Shown here one piece after another: positions 8,581 through 16,498 of a stretch of 36,418 nt of DNA. The stretch's first letter is position 1. Each line of letters starts with the position of its first letter. Location: NCBI GenBank assembly GCA_020848735.1, contig JADLHO010000007.1, forward strand, positions 1 to 36,418. Direction: 5' to 3'. Source of the DNA: Planctomycetota bacterium. GTDB taxonomy: Bacteria; Planctomycetota; UBA1135; UBA2386. Below the pieces are notes generated by a model. It saw only the letters and a list, made by a program, of their open reading frames with translations, made no database searches and was not told the DNA's origin. Position numbers and translations under genes: made by a program.

Positions 8581-8597
8581 GAGGATCGCCGATCCTC
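8581..8597 (+). repeat. Perfect 7-bp inverted repeat before the methyltransferase start
   Basis: GAGGATC, loop GCC, GATCCTC. It ends 5 nt before the ATG at 8603 and 40 nt after the dinB stop, so it could form a hairpin in the translation-initiation region of the downstream gene or mark the end of dinB. No T-tract follows. The role is undetermined. Confidence 0.5.
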
Positions 8598-8602
8598 ATC
8601 CC

Positions 8603-9637
8603 ATGAGTGCCCGTCGCATCGCGTCCTCTCTCCTCGCCCTGGCACTCGGCGCCGCCTGCGCGGGTGGTCCGCAGGAGCCGAGCCCACCCGAGCCGCGGCC
8701 GGCCAGGGTCCAGCAGGCCACGCCCGAGACCGGCGGCGCCAAGCTCGACGACGCGCTCGCCGCGGCGACGAAGGCGAACGACGAGGCGGAGGTGCGTCGC
8801 CTGCTCGCCCTCGCGGCCTCGACGCCGAGCGAGGAGGAGATCGACTACGCCTCCGCCCACCTCGGCATCACGATGCGACTCCTGCCGACGGTGTTCCCGC
8901 CGCAGGAGGCCGAGCTCTTCGTGCTGCCCTTCGTCGCCGACCACGCGGCGTTCTTCGCGGGCAAGACCGTGATGGAGATCGGCACGGGCTCCGGGATCAT
9001 CAGCCTCTACTGCGCGAAGCTCGGCGCGAAGAAGGTGGTCGCCACCGACATCAACCCGTGGGCGATCGAGTCGTTGAAGCGCAATGCGGCGCGGCTCGGC
9101 GTCGCGGATCGCGTCGAAGGTCGTCTCGTGACCGTCGACGACATGTCGGCGTACGCGGTGATCGGTGCCGACGAACGCTTCGACATCCTCATCAGCAACC
9201 CGCCCTACAACCTCGATCTCGACTCCACGGTCAACACGCCGGAGATCGACAAGGGGGATCTCGGCTTCTCGCTGCTGCGCGGACTCGACGCGCACCTCTC
9301 GCCCGACGGCATGGCCGTGCTCTTCTACAACTCGCTCTTCTACCACCAGCTCATCGTGAAGCTGGCGCGGTACCTGGGCTTCGAGGTGCGCACGCACAAC
9401 GCGCTCGGCATCTCGCCCTGGGAGTTCGAGGCGCTCTTCAACCTGTACCTCGGGCGCGTGCTGGAGCGCGAGCGTCTGCCGAAGGACGCCTTCCGCTTCG
9501 ACGACGTGACGGACCTGCTGCCCTATGCGCTCACGATCGAGCAGCGGCAGTTCGAGCCGCAGGCCAATCCGCTGATCGACGGCTTCGCGACCGGCAAGCT
9601 CTACCGCGGCTTCCTCACGATCGCGCGCAGGCGCTGA
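8603..9637 (+). CDS. NPPY-type SAM methyltransferase domain behind a putative lipoprotein signal
   Basis: Class I SAM-dependent methyltransferase, 344 residues. Motif I is EIGTGSG (125-131), the acidic residue after strand 2 is Asp149 in VATDINPWA, and NPPY (199-202) is the catalytic motif of N-methyltransferases acting on amino groups of bases or glutamine. The core spans roughly 90-344. The N-terminus is unexpected: MSARR, a hydrophobic run and LGAACAGG (Cys19) resemble a lipoprotein signal, followed by a Pro/Glu-rich linker (22-45) and a short helical region. SAM is cytosolic, so export would be odd. Either the N-terminus is not a true signal or the domain has another job. Downstream start at Met91 would keep the fold but lose the conserved lead-in. 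No close neighbour hints at the substrate. Confidence 0.82.
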   Translation: MSARRIASSLLALALGAACAGGPQEPSPPEPRPARVQQATPETGGAKLDDALAAATKANDEAEVRRLLALAASTPSEEEIDYASAHLGITMRLLPTVFPPQEAELFVLPFVADHAAFFAGKTVMEIGTGSGIISLYCAKLGAKKVVATDINPWAIESLKRNAARLGVADRVEGRLVTVDDMSAYAVIGADERFDILISNPPYNLDLDSTVNTPEIDKGDLGFSLLRGLDAHLSPDGMAVLFYNSLFYHQLIVKLARYLGFEVRTHNALGISPWEFEALFNLYLGRVLERERLPKDAFRFDDVTDLLPYALTIEQRQFEPQANPLIDGFATGKLYRGFLTIARRR

Positions 9638-9643
9638 GCGCCC

Positions 9644-9683
9644 GGGAGACGGATCGTCTCTCCACCTCTGAGCTCCGGCTCAG
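9644..9683. terminator. Two hairpins between convergent genes
   Basis: First stem 9644-9651 / 9655-9662 (GGGAGACG with CGTCTCTC, one G-T pair, 3-nt loop). Second stem CTGAGC 9668-9673 / GCTCAG 9678-9683 with a 4-nt loop, overlapping the pyruvate kinase stop. They lie between the methyltransferase and pyruvate kinase stops. No T-tract follows on either strand, so factor-independent termination is only a possibility. Confidence 0.35.
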
Positions 9684-11521
9684 TCCGCGAAGCTGCGCAA
9701 ACGCCTCAGCATCGTCCGCTTCTTGTGCTGGTGCTCCTGCATGCGGCGGAGCACGTCGTCGAGCATGCGGACCGCGTCGACGATGAAGGGGCCCTTGTTC
9801 AGCATGACGCACTCCGCGCGCACGCCCATCGCGGCGTCGCTGACCTCGGCGCGCGTCGGCAGTCCGGTCTTCGCGAGCGTCTCGAGGACCTGCGTGGCCC
9901 AGATGACGGGCACGTGCGCGGCCTCGCAGAGCCAGAGGATCTCCTCCTGGACCTCGGCGAGGCGTGAGAAGCCGACCTCCACCGCGAGGTCGCCGCGCGC
10001 GACCATCACGCCCAGCGGCGGCGAGCGCAGCCCGGTGAGCAGGAGCTGCGGCAAGGCCTCGAAGGCGCGGCGCGTCTCGATCTTCAGCACGATGCCGAGG
10101 TGCGCACCGTTGCGTTCGGCGAGCAGTTCCTCGAGGCGCAGCACGTCCTGCGGTCGCTCGACGAACGAGAAGCCGACCATGTCGACGTGCCGCACGGCGA
10201 AGCCGAGGTCCACGATGTCCTGCGCGGTCGGCCGCGGCAGATCGAGCGAGGTGTTCGGGAGGTTGATGCCCTTGTCGGGGCCGAGCTTCGCGCCGCCGAC
10301 GGGGGCGAGTTCGATCTGCACGCGGAGCAGCCCGGGCTCCTTGCCGACCACCGTGCCGCCGATGCGGCCGTCGTCGAAGCTGATCGGATCGCCGATGCGG
10401 ACCTGATCGAGCGCCGCACCGAGCGTGGACGGCACCTGGCCGGGCTCGAGCGCACGCCCGTCCTGGTCGCGGAGCGGTTCGCGCGGCGCGAGGCGCTCGT
10501 CGCCGACGAGGAGCGGATCGCCGCGGAAGAGGAGGAGCGGCTCGGGGCGCGGCGGAAGGGCACCGACGCGGCCCGCTCCGACCGCTTCGCCTTCGCGCTC
10601 GAGCGAGAGCGGCCTGCCGGACTCGAAGCGCACCGAGCGATCGCAGCGTGCGATGACCGCGTCGGCGTCGACGGCCTCGACGACGAGGCGGCGCTTGCGC
10701 ATCACGGGCTCCAAGACCGCGATCACGTCGCCGACCCGCGCGTGCGCGAGGAGCTCGCCTTCGATCGGCACCTCGACCATCGGCGCCCCGCTCGCGGGAC
10801 CGCGGTGCAGTCGGACCCGCGCCGCCTCGAGCACCTGGCCGCGCGCATCGCGGCGCGGCTTGATGCGCACGACGCTCGCGCCGCCGCCGAACTCGCCCGT
10901 GCGCAGCTTCGGCCCCGCGAGGTCGAAGAGCACGCGGCACGGCCGGCCCTCGATCTCCGCGGCGCGTCGCACGTTCGCGGCGACCTGCGCCCAGGTCTCC
11001 GCGTCGTCGTGCGCGGAGTTGATGCGCGCGAGATCCATCCCCGCGCGCACGAGCTCGCGTGCGATCGACGGGTCCCTCGCGGCCTCGCCCGGCATCGTCA
11101 CCATCACGCGCACGTTGCGTCCCTCGCGCGGCGCGCCGAGCAGTTCAGCCGAACGGCGCTCGAGCCGATCGGGCGTGCCGAAGTCCTCGTGATGCGCCAC
11201 CGGCGCCGGCTCCAGCGCGACCTGACGCTCGCCGAGGCGGTGCAGGGCCAGAAGCACGGCATCGAGACTCGCCAGCACCTGCGACTCGCAGCGACCGAGC
11301 GAACTCAGGCCGAGCGCGGTGAGCCGTCGCTGCACCGGACGCAGGTCGAAGCGGCGGAGCGCCAGGTAGTGGACGAGGTTCCGCGCGCTGTCGCGCTCGT
11401 CCTGGGGCACGCTCGCGAGGTCCTTCGCGTGGCGGAGCTCGGCGTCGTGGAGGGCGCGGCGGACTTCGGCGAGCTGATCGACGAGCTCGTCGAGGAGGGT
11501 GCGTTGGTAGCGGTCGGGCAC
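9680..11521 (-). CDS. Divergent pyruvate kinase
   Basis: Would convert phosphoenolpyruvate and ADP to pyruvate and ATP. The 613-residue protein keeps the barrel signatures: ARIN (165-168), FDLAGPKLRTG (199-209), GFSFVERPQDV (450-460), catalytic Lys480 in KIE, MVARGDL (506-512), WATQVLETLAKTG (541-553) and PTRAEVSDAA (555-564). It differs from ordinary pyruvate kinases in three ways. About 135 extra residues precede the barrel. The stretch between LRTG and the next barrel segment is about twice the usual B-domain length. The chain ends about 50 residues after PTRAEVSD, so the C-terminal allosteric domain is missing. The GTG at 11519-11521 is the only plausible start before the conserved region. 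It lies 59 bp after the ABC permease/protease gene on the same strand and may be co-transcribed. Confidence 0.88.
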   Translation of the reverse strand: MPDRYQRTLLDELVDQLAEVRRALHDAELRHAKDLASVPQDERDSARNLVHYLALRRFDLRPVQRRLTALGLSSLGRCESQVLASLDAVLLALHRLGERQVALEPAPVAHHEDFGTPDRLERRSAELLGAPREGRNVRVMVTMPGEAARDPSIARELVRAGMDLARINSAHDDAETWAQVAANVRRAAEIEGRPCRVLFDLAGPKLRTGEFGGGASVVRIKPRRDARGQVLEAARVRLHRGPASGAPMVEVPIEGELLAHARVGDVIAVLEPVMRKRRLVVEAVDADAVIARCDRSVRFESGRPLSLEREGEAVGAGRVGALPPRPEPLLLFRGDPLLVGDERLAPREPLRDQDGRALEPGQVPSTLGAALDQVRIGDPISFDDGRIGGTVVGKEPGLLRVQIELAPVGGAKLGPDKGINLPNTSLDLPRPTAQDIVDLGFAVRHVDMVGFSFVERPQDVLRLEELLAERNGAHLGIVLKIETRRAFEALPQLLLTGLRSPPLGVMVARGDLAVEVGFSRLAEVQEEILWLCEAAHVPVIWATQVLETLAKTGLPTRAEVSDAAMGVRAECVMLNKGPFIVDAVRMLDDVLRRMQEHQHKKRTMLRRLRSFAD

Positions 11522-11580
11522 GGCGGTGGGGTGCGGAGGATGGCGACCTCTCGCAAAGACGGGATGAAGGACGAGAGCTC

Positions 11581-14133
11581 TCAGGCGAGCAGCATGAGCT
11601 GCGCGGCGATCGCGATCGCGTTGTGGACGGCGTGGGCCAGCATGGCCGCCGTGAGCCGCCCCGTGCGGTGGAAGACCCACGCGGCGAGGCAGCCCAGCAC
11701 GAAGACCGGGACCCAGGATGCCGACGGGTGGCAGGCCGCGAACACGGCGGCGCTGCCGACGATCGCCCGCGGCACCGACACCAGCCCGGCGAGGCTGCGG
11801 AAGAGGAGCCCCCGGAACACGAACTCCTCGAACAGCGGCGCCGCGAGCACGGCGAGGACGACGAGCGCGAGGACGCCGTCGTGGAGCACCGGCAGCGCGA
11901 CGAGCTCGAAGCGGCGGGCGAGCAGCAGCCAGCCGATCCCCAGCACGCCGCTGAGCGTCCCCGCGGCCAGACCGAGGGCGAGCCCGCGGCCGCGGCCGCT
12001 CGGGGTCGCCGCGACGACCGCGAGCGCGCGCAGGTCGATGCCACGCCGCACGAAGACGAGGGCCGCGACGGCGACGGCGACCGCGCCGCCGCTCACGAGT
12101 CCGATCGTGAGCCAGAAGAGCTCGGGTCGCCCGTCGGCGACCGGGTTCTCCGTCCCCGCGAACCAGGCGAAGAGCGCCTGGCCGGCGAAGAGGCCCGCGC
12201 AGGTGAGGACGGCGTCGAGGACCGTCACCCGCGGCGGCAACGGTGGCCGCGCGTCGAACACGAAGGGCAGGAACGCCCGCATCCGATCGTGGATCGCGAA
12301 CGCGATGGTCCAGAAGAGCACGAGCGTGGCGATGCGCGTCGTCGGCGCGCTGCTCGCGAGACCGATCCCGTACGTGCCCGCGAGGAACCAGTAGGCCCAG
12401 GCGCTGCGCCCGCGCACGGTGCGCGCGGCGTTTTCCTCGGCGATCTCGGCCTGCAGCGCGCCGAGCCCGGCGGCGATCCGGCCGGCGCAGATCACCCCGG
12501 GCACGACGAAGGCGAGGTCGTAGAGCAGGCGGGGGATGCGCGCGCCGAACCCGTCCCCGGCGCTGAGCGCGAACAGGCCGCCGCCCGCGAACGTGAGTCC
12601 GAACGCGGTCCAGAGCCGGAGCTTCGCGGCAACCGCCGTCTCGAGGGGGATGGGACTCGCGACGAGGAGCCAGAGCGCGCGCCCTTCCCCGGCGAGCACC
12701 TGGAAGCAGCCGGCGGAGAGCGCCATCGCGCCGATGCCGTAGGCGAGCGGGGCGGCCCAGGTCTCGCCGCCGCGGCGCAGCGCGCCGTCGAGTCCGGGAT
12801 TGGCGAGCACCTGCATCACGAGCAGCGCGATCGGCACGAGGATCGTCTGCGCGAAGAAGTTGCGGTCGCGCGCGAGCAGCGCGAGCTCCTTGCCCAGCAC
12901 GCCGCGGCTGAGCGCGGTGCGCGTCCAGCGCGGCTGCTCCGCGACGCCGCGCGTGCCGGGCGCCGCGCCGGGGACGACCTCGATCCCGCCCTCGAGCAGG
13001 CGCGTCGTCGCGCGCGTGGCCACGGCGAGCAGCAGCGCGAGCGTGCCGAAGCCGAGCGCGGTGGCGAGCAGCGGCGACCGCAGCGCGGTCACCGGCCAGG
13101 CCTGCGGGGACCAGAGCACGAGCTCGGGCGCCGCGAGTGCCAGCTCGACGAACCAGCGCGCTGCACCGTTGCCCCGGGTGCCGTTCAGCGCGGCGAAGCC
13201 GCCGCCGAGCAGGACCATGGCCGAGACCGTGGCGATCGCCTGGAGCGTGCGCACCGACTGGATCGCGAAGCGCTGCCGCAGCCAGGTCTCGAGGAGCACC
13301 CGGATCGCGGCGAGTCCCAGGGTCGTGCCGAGCGTCCCGACGACGGCAAACGGCAGGGCGGCGAGCCCGAGCCCCGCGCCGAAGCCGAGCTGGACGAGCA
13401 GGGGTGCGAGCAGGAACCACGCGAAGAACTGGACGAGCGCGTGCTGGAGGATCGCCGCCAGGACCAGCGAGCGCGTGGCGACGGGGAACTCGAAGAGCAG
13501 CACGAAGCGACGCTCGACCCGGCCGAGCTCCTCGTTCGCGAGGCCGAAGCTCGCGACGAGCAGCATGAGGACGATCAGCGTCACGACGACCGCGACTCCG
13601 GCGAGGAAGCGGGGCTCGTCCGCCGGGGCCGGCCAGGCGCCGGTCTCGAAGCGCGCGGCACCCCGCGGTGCCCGCTCGAAGCCATCGAGTCCCACGGCGC
13701 GGAAGCGACTCACGATCGCGTCGGGACCCGGTTCGTCCGGACCGCCCACGCGGAGCAGTCCGTCGCGGAGGATCGCGTAGCAGCGCTCGCGCTCGGCATC
13801 GCTCGCGGCGGCGTCCAGCCGACGGTCGCAGCGCTCGAGCTGCGCGCGCTGCGCGCGGTCGACCGCCAGGCGCCGTTCGCCATCGCTCGCCCGAGCGGCT
13901 GCCGCCGCCAGCGAATCGAGCGCCCGCACCGCCATCTGCGAGGACTGCCAGAACCAGATCGGTGCCAGCAGCACGAACAGGAGCAGGAGACCGAAGCGCC
14001 CGCGCCGCGAGGGTGGCCCGCGCCGCGCCGTGCGACGGGCGTTCGTCGCGCCGATGCCGCGCGCCACGCGGAGCAGGGCGACCCGGCAGAACAGCGCCAG
14101 GACGGCGAGCGTGCCCGGCGGGCGGAACCTCAT
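11581..14133 (-). CDS. ABC-2 type permease fused to CPBP (CAAX-type) intramembrane protease
   Basis: Polytopic membrane protein of 850 residues with two parts. Residues 1 to ~600 look like an ABC exporter subunit: an N-terminal membrane segment, a soluble loop (about 70-190), then many hydrophobic helices with FPVATRSLVLAA and ARDRNFFAQTILVP-type segments common in ABC-2 permeases. Residues ~630-850 carry the CPBP/Abi signature: Glu769-Glu770 and Arg774 in EEFVFR, His802 in AACHP, and His835 and Asn838 in HAVHN, all needed for the metalloprotease-like site. The ATG overlaps the stop of the ATPase gene as ATGA, so the two chains probably form one transporter. Such fusions are known from database annotation of related bacteria; the role of the protease half is unclear, perhaps processing of a transported peptide or lipid-linked substrate. 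Confidence 0.88.
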   Translation of the reverse strand: MRFRPPGTLAVLALFCRVALLRVARGIGATNARRTARRGPPSRRGRFGLLLLFVLLAPIWFWQSSQMAVRALDSLAAAAARASDGERRLAVDRAQRAQLERCDRRLDAAASDAERERCYAILRDGLLRVGGPDEPGPDAIVSRFRAVGLDGFERAPRGAARFETGAWPAPADEPRFLAGVAVVVTLIVLMLLVASFGLANEELGRVERRFVLLFEFPVATRSLVLAAILQHALVQFFAWFLLAPLLVQLGFGAGLGLAALPFAVVGTLGTTLGLAAIRVLLETWLRQRFAIQSVRTLQAIATVSAMVLLGGGFAALNGTRGNGAARWFVELALAAPELVLWSPQAWPVTALRSPLLATALGFGTLALLLAVATRATTRLLEGGIEVVPGAAPGTRGVAEQPRWTRTALSRGVLGKELALLARDRNFFAQTILVPIALLVMQVLANPGLDGALRRGGETWAAPLAYGIGAMALSAGCFQVLAGEGRALWLLVASPIPLETAVAAKLRLWTAFGLTFAGGGLFALSAGDGFGARIPRLLYDLAFVVPGVICAGRIAAGLGALQAEIAEENAARTVRGRSAWAYWFLAGTYGIGLASSAPTTRIATLVLFWTIAFAIHDRMRAFLPFVFDARPPLPPRVTVLDAVLTCAGLFAGQALFAWFAGTENPVADGRPELFWLTIGLVSGGAVAVAVAALVFVRRGIDLRALAVVAATPSGRGRGLALGLAAGTLSGVLGIGWLLLARRFELVALPVLHDGVLALVVLAVLAAPLFEEFVFRGLLFRSLAGLVSVPRAIVGSAAVFAACHPSASWVPVFVLGCLAAWVFHRTGRLTAAMLAHAVHNAIAIAAQLMLLA

Positions 14134-14966
14134 GCCGTGGGCCCTGCCGCCCCGTTCGGCTCGACCGCGCCGTTCGGCTCGATCGCCCCGCTCGGCTCGA
14201 CGGCGACCTGGAAGAAGACGTCCTCGAGCGAGGCGCCGCTCGCGTGGAGGGCGCGCAGCTCGGCGGGCGTGCCGGAGGCGACGAGGCGTCCTCGGCCGAG
14301 GATCGCGACGCGGTCGCAGAGGCGCTCGGCCTGGTGCAGCAGGTGCGTGCTGTAGAAGACCGCGCGCCCCTGCATCGCGGTCTCCCGCACGAGCCCCAGC
14401 AGGGCGCGGGTCGCGATCGGATCGAGGCCGTTCGTCGGTTCGTCGAGGATCAGCACGTCGGGCTCGTGGAGCATCGCGCAGATCAACGCGAGCTTCTTGC
14501 GCATGCCCATCGAGTAGTTGACCGCGAAGTCGTCGAGCGCCTCCGTAAGGGCGAGGCGCTCGGCCAACACGCGGGTGCGCTCCACGACGAGCTCGCGCGG
14601 CATCCCGCGCATGTCGCCGCAGAAGCGCGCGATCTCGCCGCCGCGCAGGTGCTGGTGGAAGAACGGCTCGTCGGGGAGGTAGCCGACGTGCTCCATCACC
14701 CGCGGACGGGACGCGAAGCAGTCGTGACCCGCGATCCTCGCGCTGCCCGCGCTCGGCGCGAGCATCCCCATCAGCATGCGGATGGTCGTGGTCTTGCCGG
14801 CGCCGTTCGGGCCGAGCAGGGCGACGATCTCGCCGCGGCGGATCTCGAGGGACAGTCGATCGACGGCGGCGAAGGAACCGAAGCGGCGCGTGAGTTCCGC
14901 GATCGCCACGAGGACCTCCTGCGCTGGGGGCGAGGCCGTGGCGCTGCTCGGCGAGGGTTCCGTCAT
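14130..14966 (-). CDS. ABC transporter ATP-binding protein (exporter type)
   Basis: Nucleotide-binding subunit, 278 residues. Walker A is GPNGAGKT (52-59), the signature loop is the degenerate YSMGM (151-155), Walker B is VLILDE (171-176), and the switch histidine is His208 in YSTHLL. The degenerate signature and TNGLDP are typical of ABC-2 exporters of the NatA/DrrA type. The next gene downstream overlaps by 4 bp and encodes its membrane partner. The last ~22 residues are a run of six-residue units of the form V/I-E-P-S/N-G-A, encoded by an 18-bp tandem repeat. A TATCGT hexamer at 14982-14977 sits 10 nt before the ATG and may be a leaderless-type -10. Confidence 0.94.
   Translation of the reverse strand: MTEPSPSSATASPPAQEVLVAIAELTRRFGSFAAVDRLSLEIRRGEIVALLGPNGAGKTTTIRMLMGMLAPSAGSARIAGHDCFASRPRVMEHVGYLPDEPFFHQHLRGGEIARFCGDMRGMPRELVVERTRVLAERLALTEALDDFAVNYSMGMRKKLALICAMLHEPDVLILDEPTNGLDPIATRALLGLVRETAMQGRAVFYSTHLLHQAERLCDRVAILGRGRLVASGTPAELRALHASGASLEDVFFQVAVEPSGAIEPNGAVEPNGAAGPTA
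14152..14205 (-). repeat. 18-bp tandem repeat, three copies, in the ABC ATPase 3' end
   Basis: Units 14152-14169, 14170-14187 and 14188-14205, each reading CCG(T/C)TCGGCTCGA plus five variable bases on the plus strand. The units are in frame and code for a hydrophilic tail of six-residue repeats at the protein's C-terminus. Confidence 0.9.
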
Positions 14967-14976
14967 GCGGGCGCGG

Positions 14977-14982
14977 ACGATA
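14977..14982 (-). promoter_or_regulatory. Candidate -10 element for the ABC exporter genes
   Basis: TATCGT on the minus strand, 10 nt before the ATPase ATG. No Shine-Dalgarno sequence lies between. The 53-bp gap to the upstream gene's stop (15020) leaves room for an independent promoter. Confidence 0.3.
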
Positions 14983-15019
14983 GCGGACCCCCTCGGCCGG
15001 CCGCGCTCGGGTCACGAGC

Positions 15020-16303
15020 TCACTGACCGTTGCGCTTGTGCCACGGGCCCAGGGGGCCGGTGGTGGTCGAGATCGAGCCGACCTCTCCCCAGGCCCCGGC
15101 GTAGTTCCGCCACGGCTGCGTGGCCAAGGGGCGGAGCAGGCGGCTCGTGTCCCACTGGGGACCGAGATCGGAGGTCACGTCCACACCGGCCATCCAGGTG
15201 CCGGTCGTCGGATAGGAGGCGTGCGAGCCCTTGGCCATGTAGACCAGCGGGCGACCGTTGACGAAGCGCAGACCGGCGTTGAGCGCGACGTGGCTGCCGC
15301 CCTCGTGGGAGGCGAAATACACGCTGACGATCGCGCGGTTCTCGACGCGCACCGTGACGTGCTCCCAGTCACCCTGGTGGTTGAAGGTCGCGAACGAGTC
15401 GTTGAAGCCGCAGAACCACCAGTACTGGATCTCGTGGCGGCTCCCGACGCGGCGGTAGTGGTAGTACGCCGGCACCACACCGGTCGGCGCCGTCGGGCCG
15501 GTCAGTCGACCCGGCGACTGCAGGAACACGTTGTAGGAGTCGCCGCAGTTGCTGTCGCGCGGACGACGGTTCTGGCCGTTGGCGTGCAGCGTGTACGCCT
15601 CGAGCACGTTCGTCGGGATGCCGTAGTAGGCCGCATCGTGGCTGTTGGTCGTGACCCAGCTCAGCGTGTTGCGGTTGAAGCCCTGGTCCGACTGCCAGCC
15701 GCGGTGATGCCGGAAGCGCGAGCGGGCGATGAACTCGTCGGGACTCATCGGCCGGTACTCCTCGGCCGGATGGATGCGGACGATCGGGGCGAACTGCGCG
15801 ATCTCCGCGACGCTGAGGTCCGGCTCGGTGCCCGCGCGCGCGATGCCGAGCGCCGAGGTCAGCGCGCCGGCGGCGTTGGCGCCGGGGACCAGGATCCGCG
15901 CCTGGAAGTAGAGGGTCGTCCCCAAGGGCGTCGACAGCGGGTTCGACATGGTCGTGCGCGAGACACCTTGCGCGTCCAACACGATCGGGATCGTGAAGTG
16001 GGTCGAGCTGATGTACTGACGGCAGCCCGGCATGCCGATCGGGGAGAGGTCGATGCCGGCGAAGTTCGCCATCGACGAGAACATCAGCACCCCGCTCGTG
16101 CGAGCGGGGCCGGTCGTGGTCACCGTGTAGGTGGACCCGACGATGGGCAGGGTGCCGCTGAGTCGGATCGTCGAGGATCCGACCACGCGCGAGGACCCGC
16201 CGAGGGCGCAGGCCGTGCCGTGGGTGGTGAACGACGCCGTCTGGGCGCCGGCGGCGGCCGCGAGGAGAGCCGCACAGGAGACTCGCAGGAGGAGCGCTTT
16301 CAT
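15020..16303 (-). CDS. Exported Vps62-like protein with N-terminal beta-rich domain
   Basis: Exported protein of 427 residues with a signal peptide (MKALLLRVSCAALLAAAAGAQ). Residues about 22-155 match the beta-rich domain found C-terminally in the sulfatase and other exported proteins here (GMPGCRQYIS, LYFQARILVPG, TSALG). From about residue 165 it resembles the Vps62/DUF946 family: FAPIVRIHPAEEYRPM, EIQYWWFCGFND, NHQGDWEHVTVRVE, SHEGGSHVALN and KGSHASYPTTG. The His/Asp/Glu residues in GDWEHV and the histidines in HEGGSH and KGSHA are the conserved polar positions. The biochemical role of bacterial Vps62 proteins is not established. The gene is divergent from the beta-helix gene and ends 53 bp before the ABC ATPase gene. 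Confidence 0.83.
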   Translation of the reverse strand: MKALLLRVSCAALLAAAAGAQTASFTTHGTACALGGSSRVVGSSTIRLSGTLPIVGSTYTVTTTGPARTSGVLMFSSMANFAGIDLSPIGMPGCRQYISSTHFTIPIVLDAQGVSRTTMSNPLSTPLGTTLYFQARILVPGANAAGALTSALGIARAGTEPDLSVAEIAQFAPIVRIHPAEEYRPMSPDEFIARSRFRHHRGWQSDQGFNRNTLSWVTTNSHDAAYYGIPTNVLEAYTLHANGQNRRPRDSNCGDSYNVFLQSPGRLTGPTAPTGVVPAYYHYRRVGSRHEIQYWWFCGFNDSFATFNHQGDWEHVTVRVENRAIVSVYFASHEGGSHVALNAGLRFVNGRPLVYMAKGSHASYPTTGTWMAGVDVTSDLGPQWDTSRLLRPLATQPWRNYAGAWGEVGSISTTTGPLGPWHKRNGQ

Positions 16304-16498
16304 GGTGCCCCATGGAGTCCCGCGCCGGGCGGCACCGTTCGCGCCCTCTTGGGAAAACTGCGGCGGGTCGCCCGGCGCGCGGCGGAGAGGCTTCTCCTGG
16401 TCTTCATCCGGCATTCACCGTCGTCCCTAGCGTGCCTGCCCGAGCAAGGGCTGCGGCGCCCGTGCTCGACCCGCACCAAGCACCAAGGACCACTCCGA
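16304..16498. promoter_or_regulatory. Divergent intergenic region before the TonB locus
   Basis: This 195-bp gap must hold the promoters of the Vps62-like gene (minus) and of the TonB locus (plus). The only clear signal is AAGGA at 16485-16489, a Shine-Dalgarno sequence 9 nt before the beta-helix ATG, next to a short CACCAAG direct repeat (16474-16487 area). I see no convincing -10/-35 pair and no strong palindrome. Confidence 0.4.

Noticed and set aside
9644..9683. Calling the convergent hairpins firm intrinsic terminators
   Set aside because: Neither has a T-tract on either strand, so they are listed only as low-confidence terminators.
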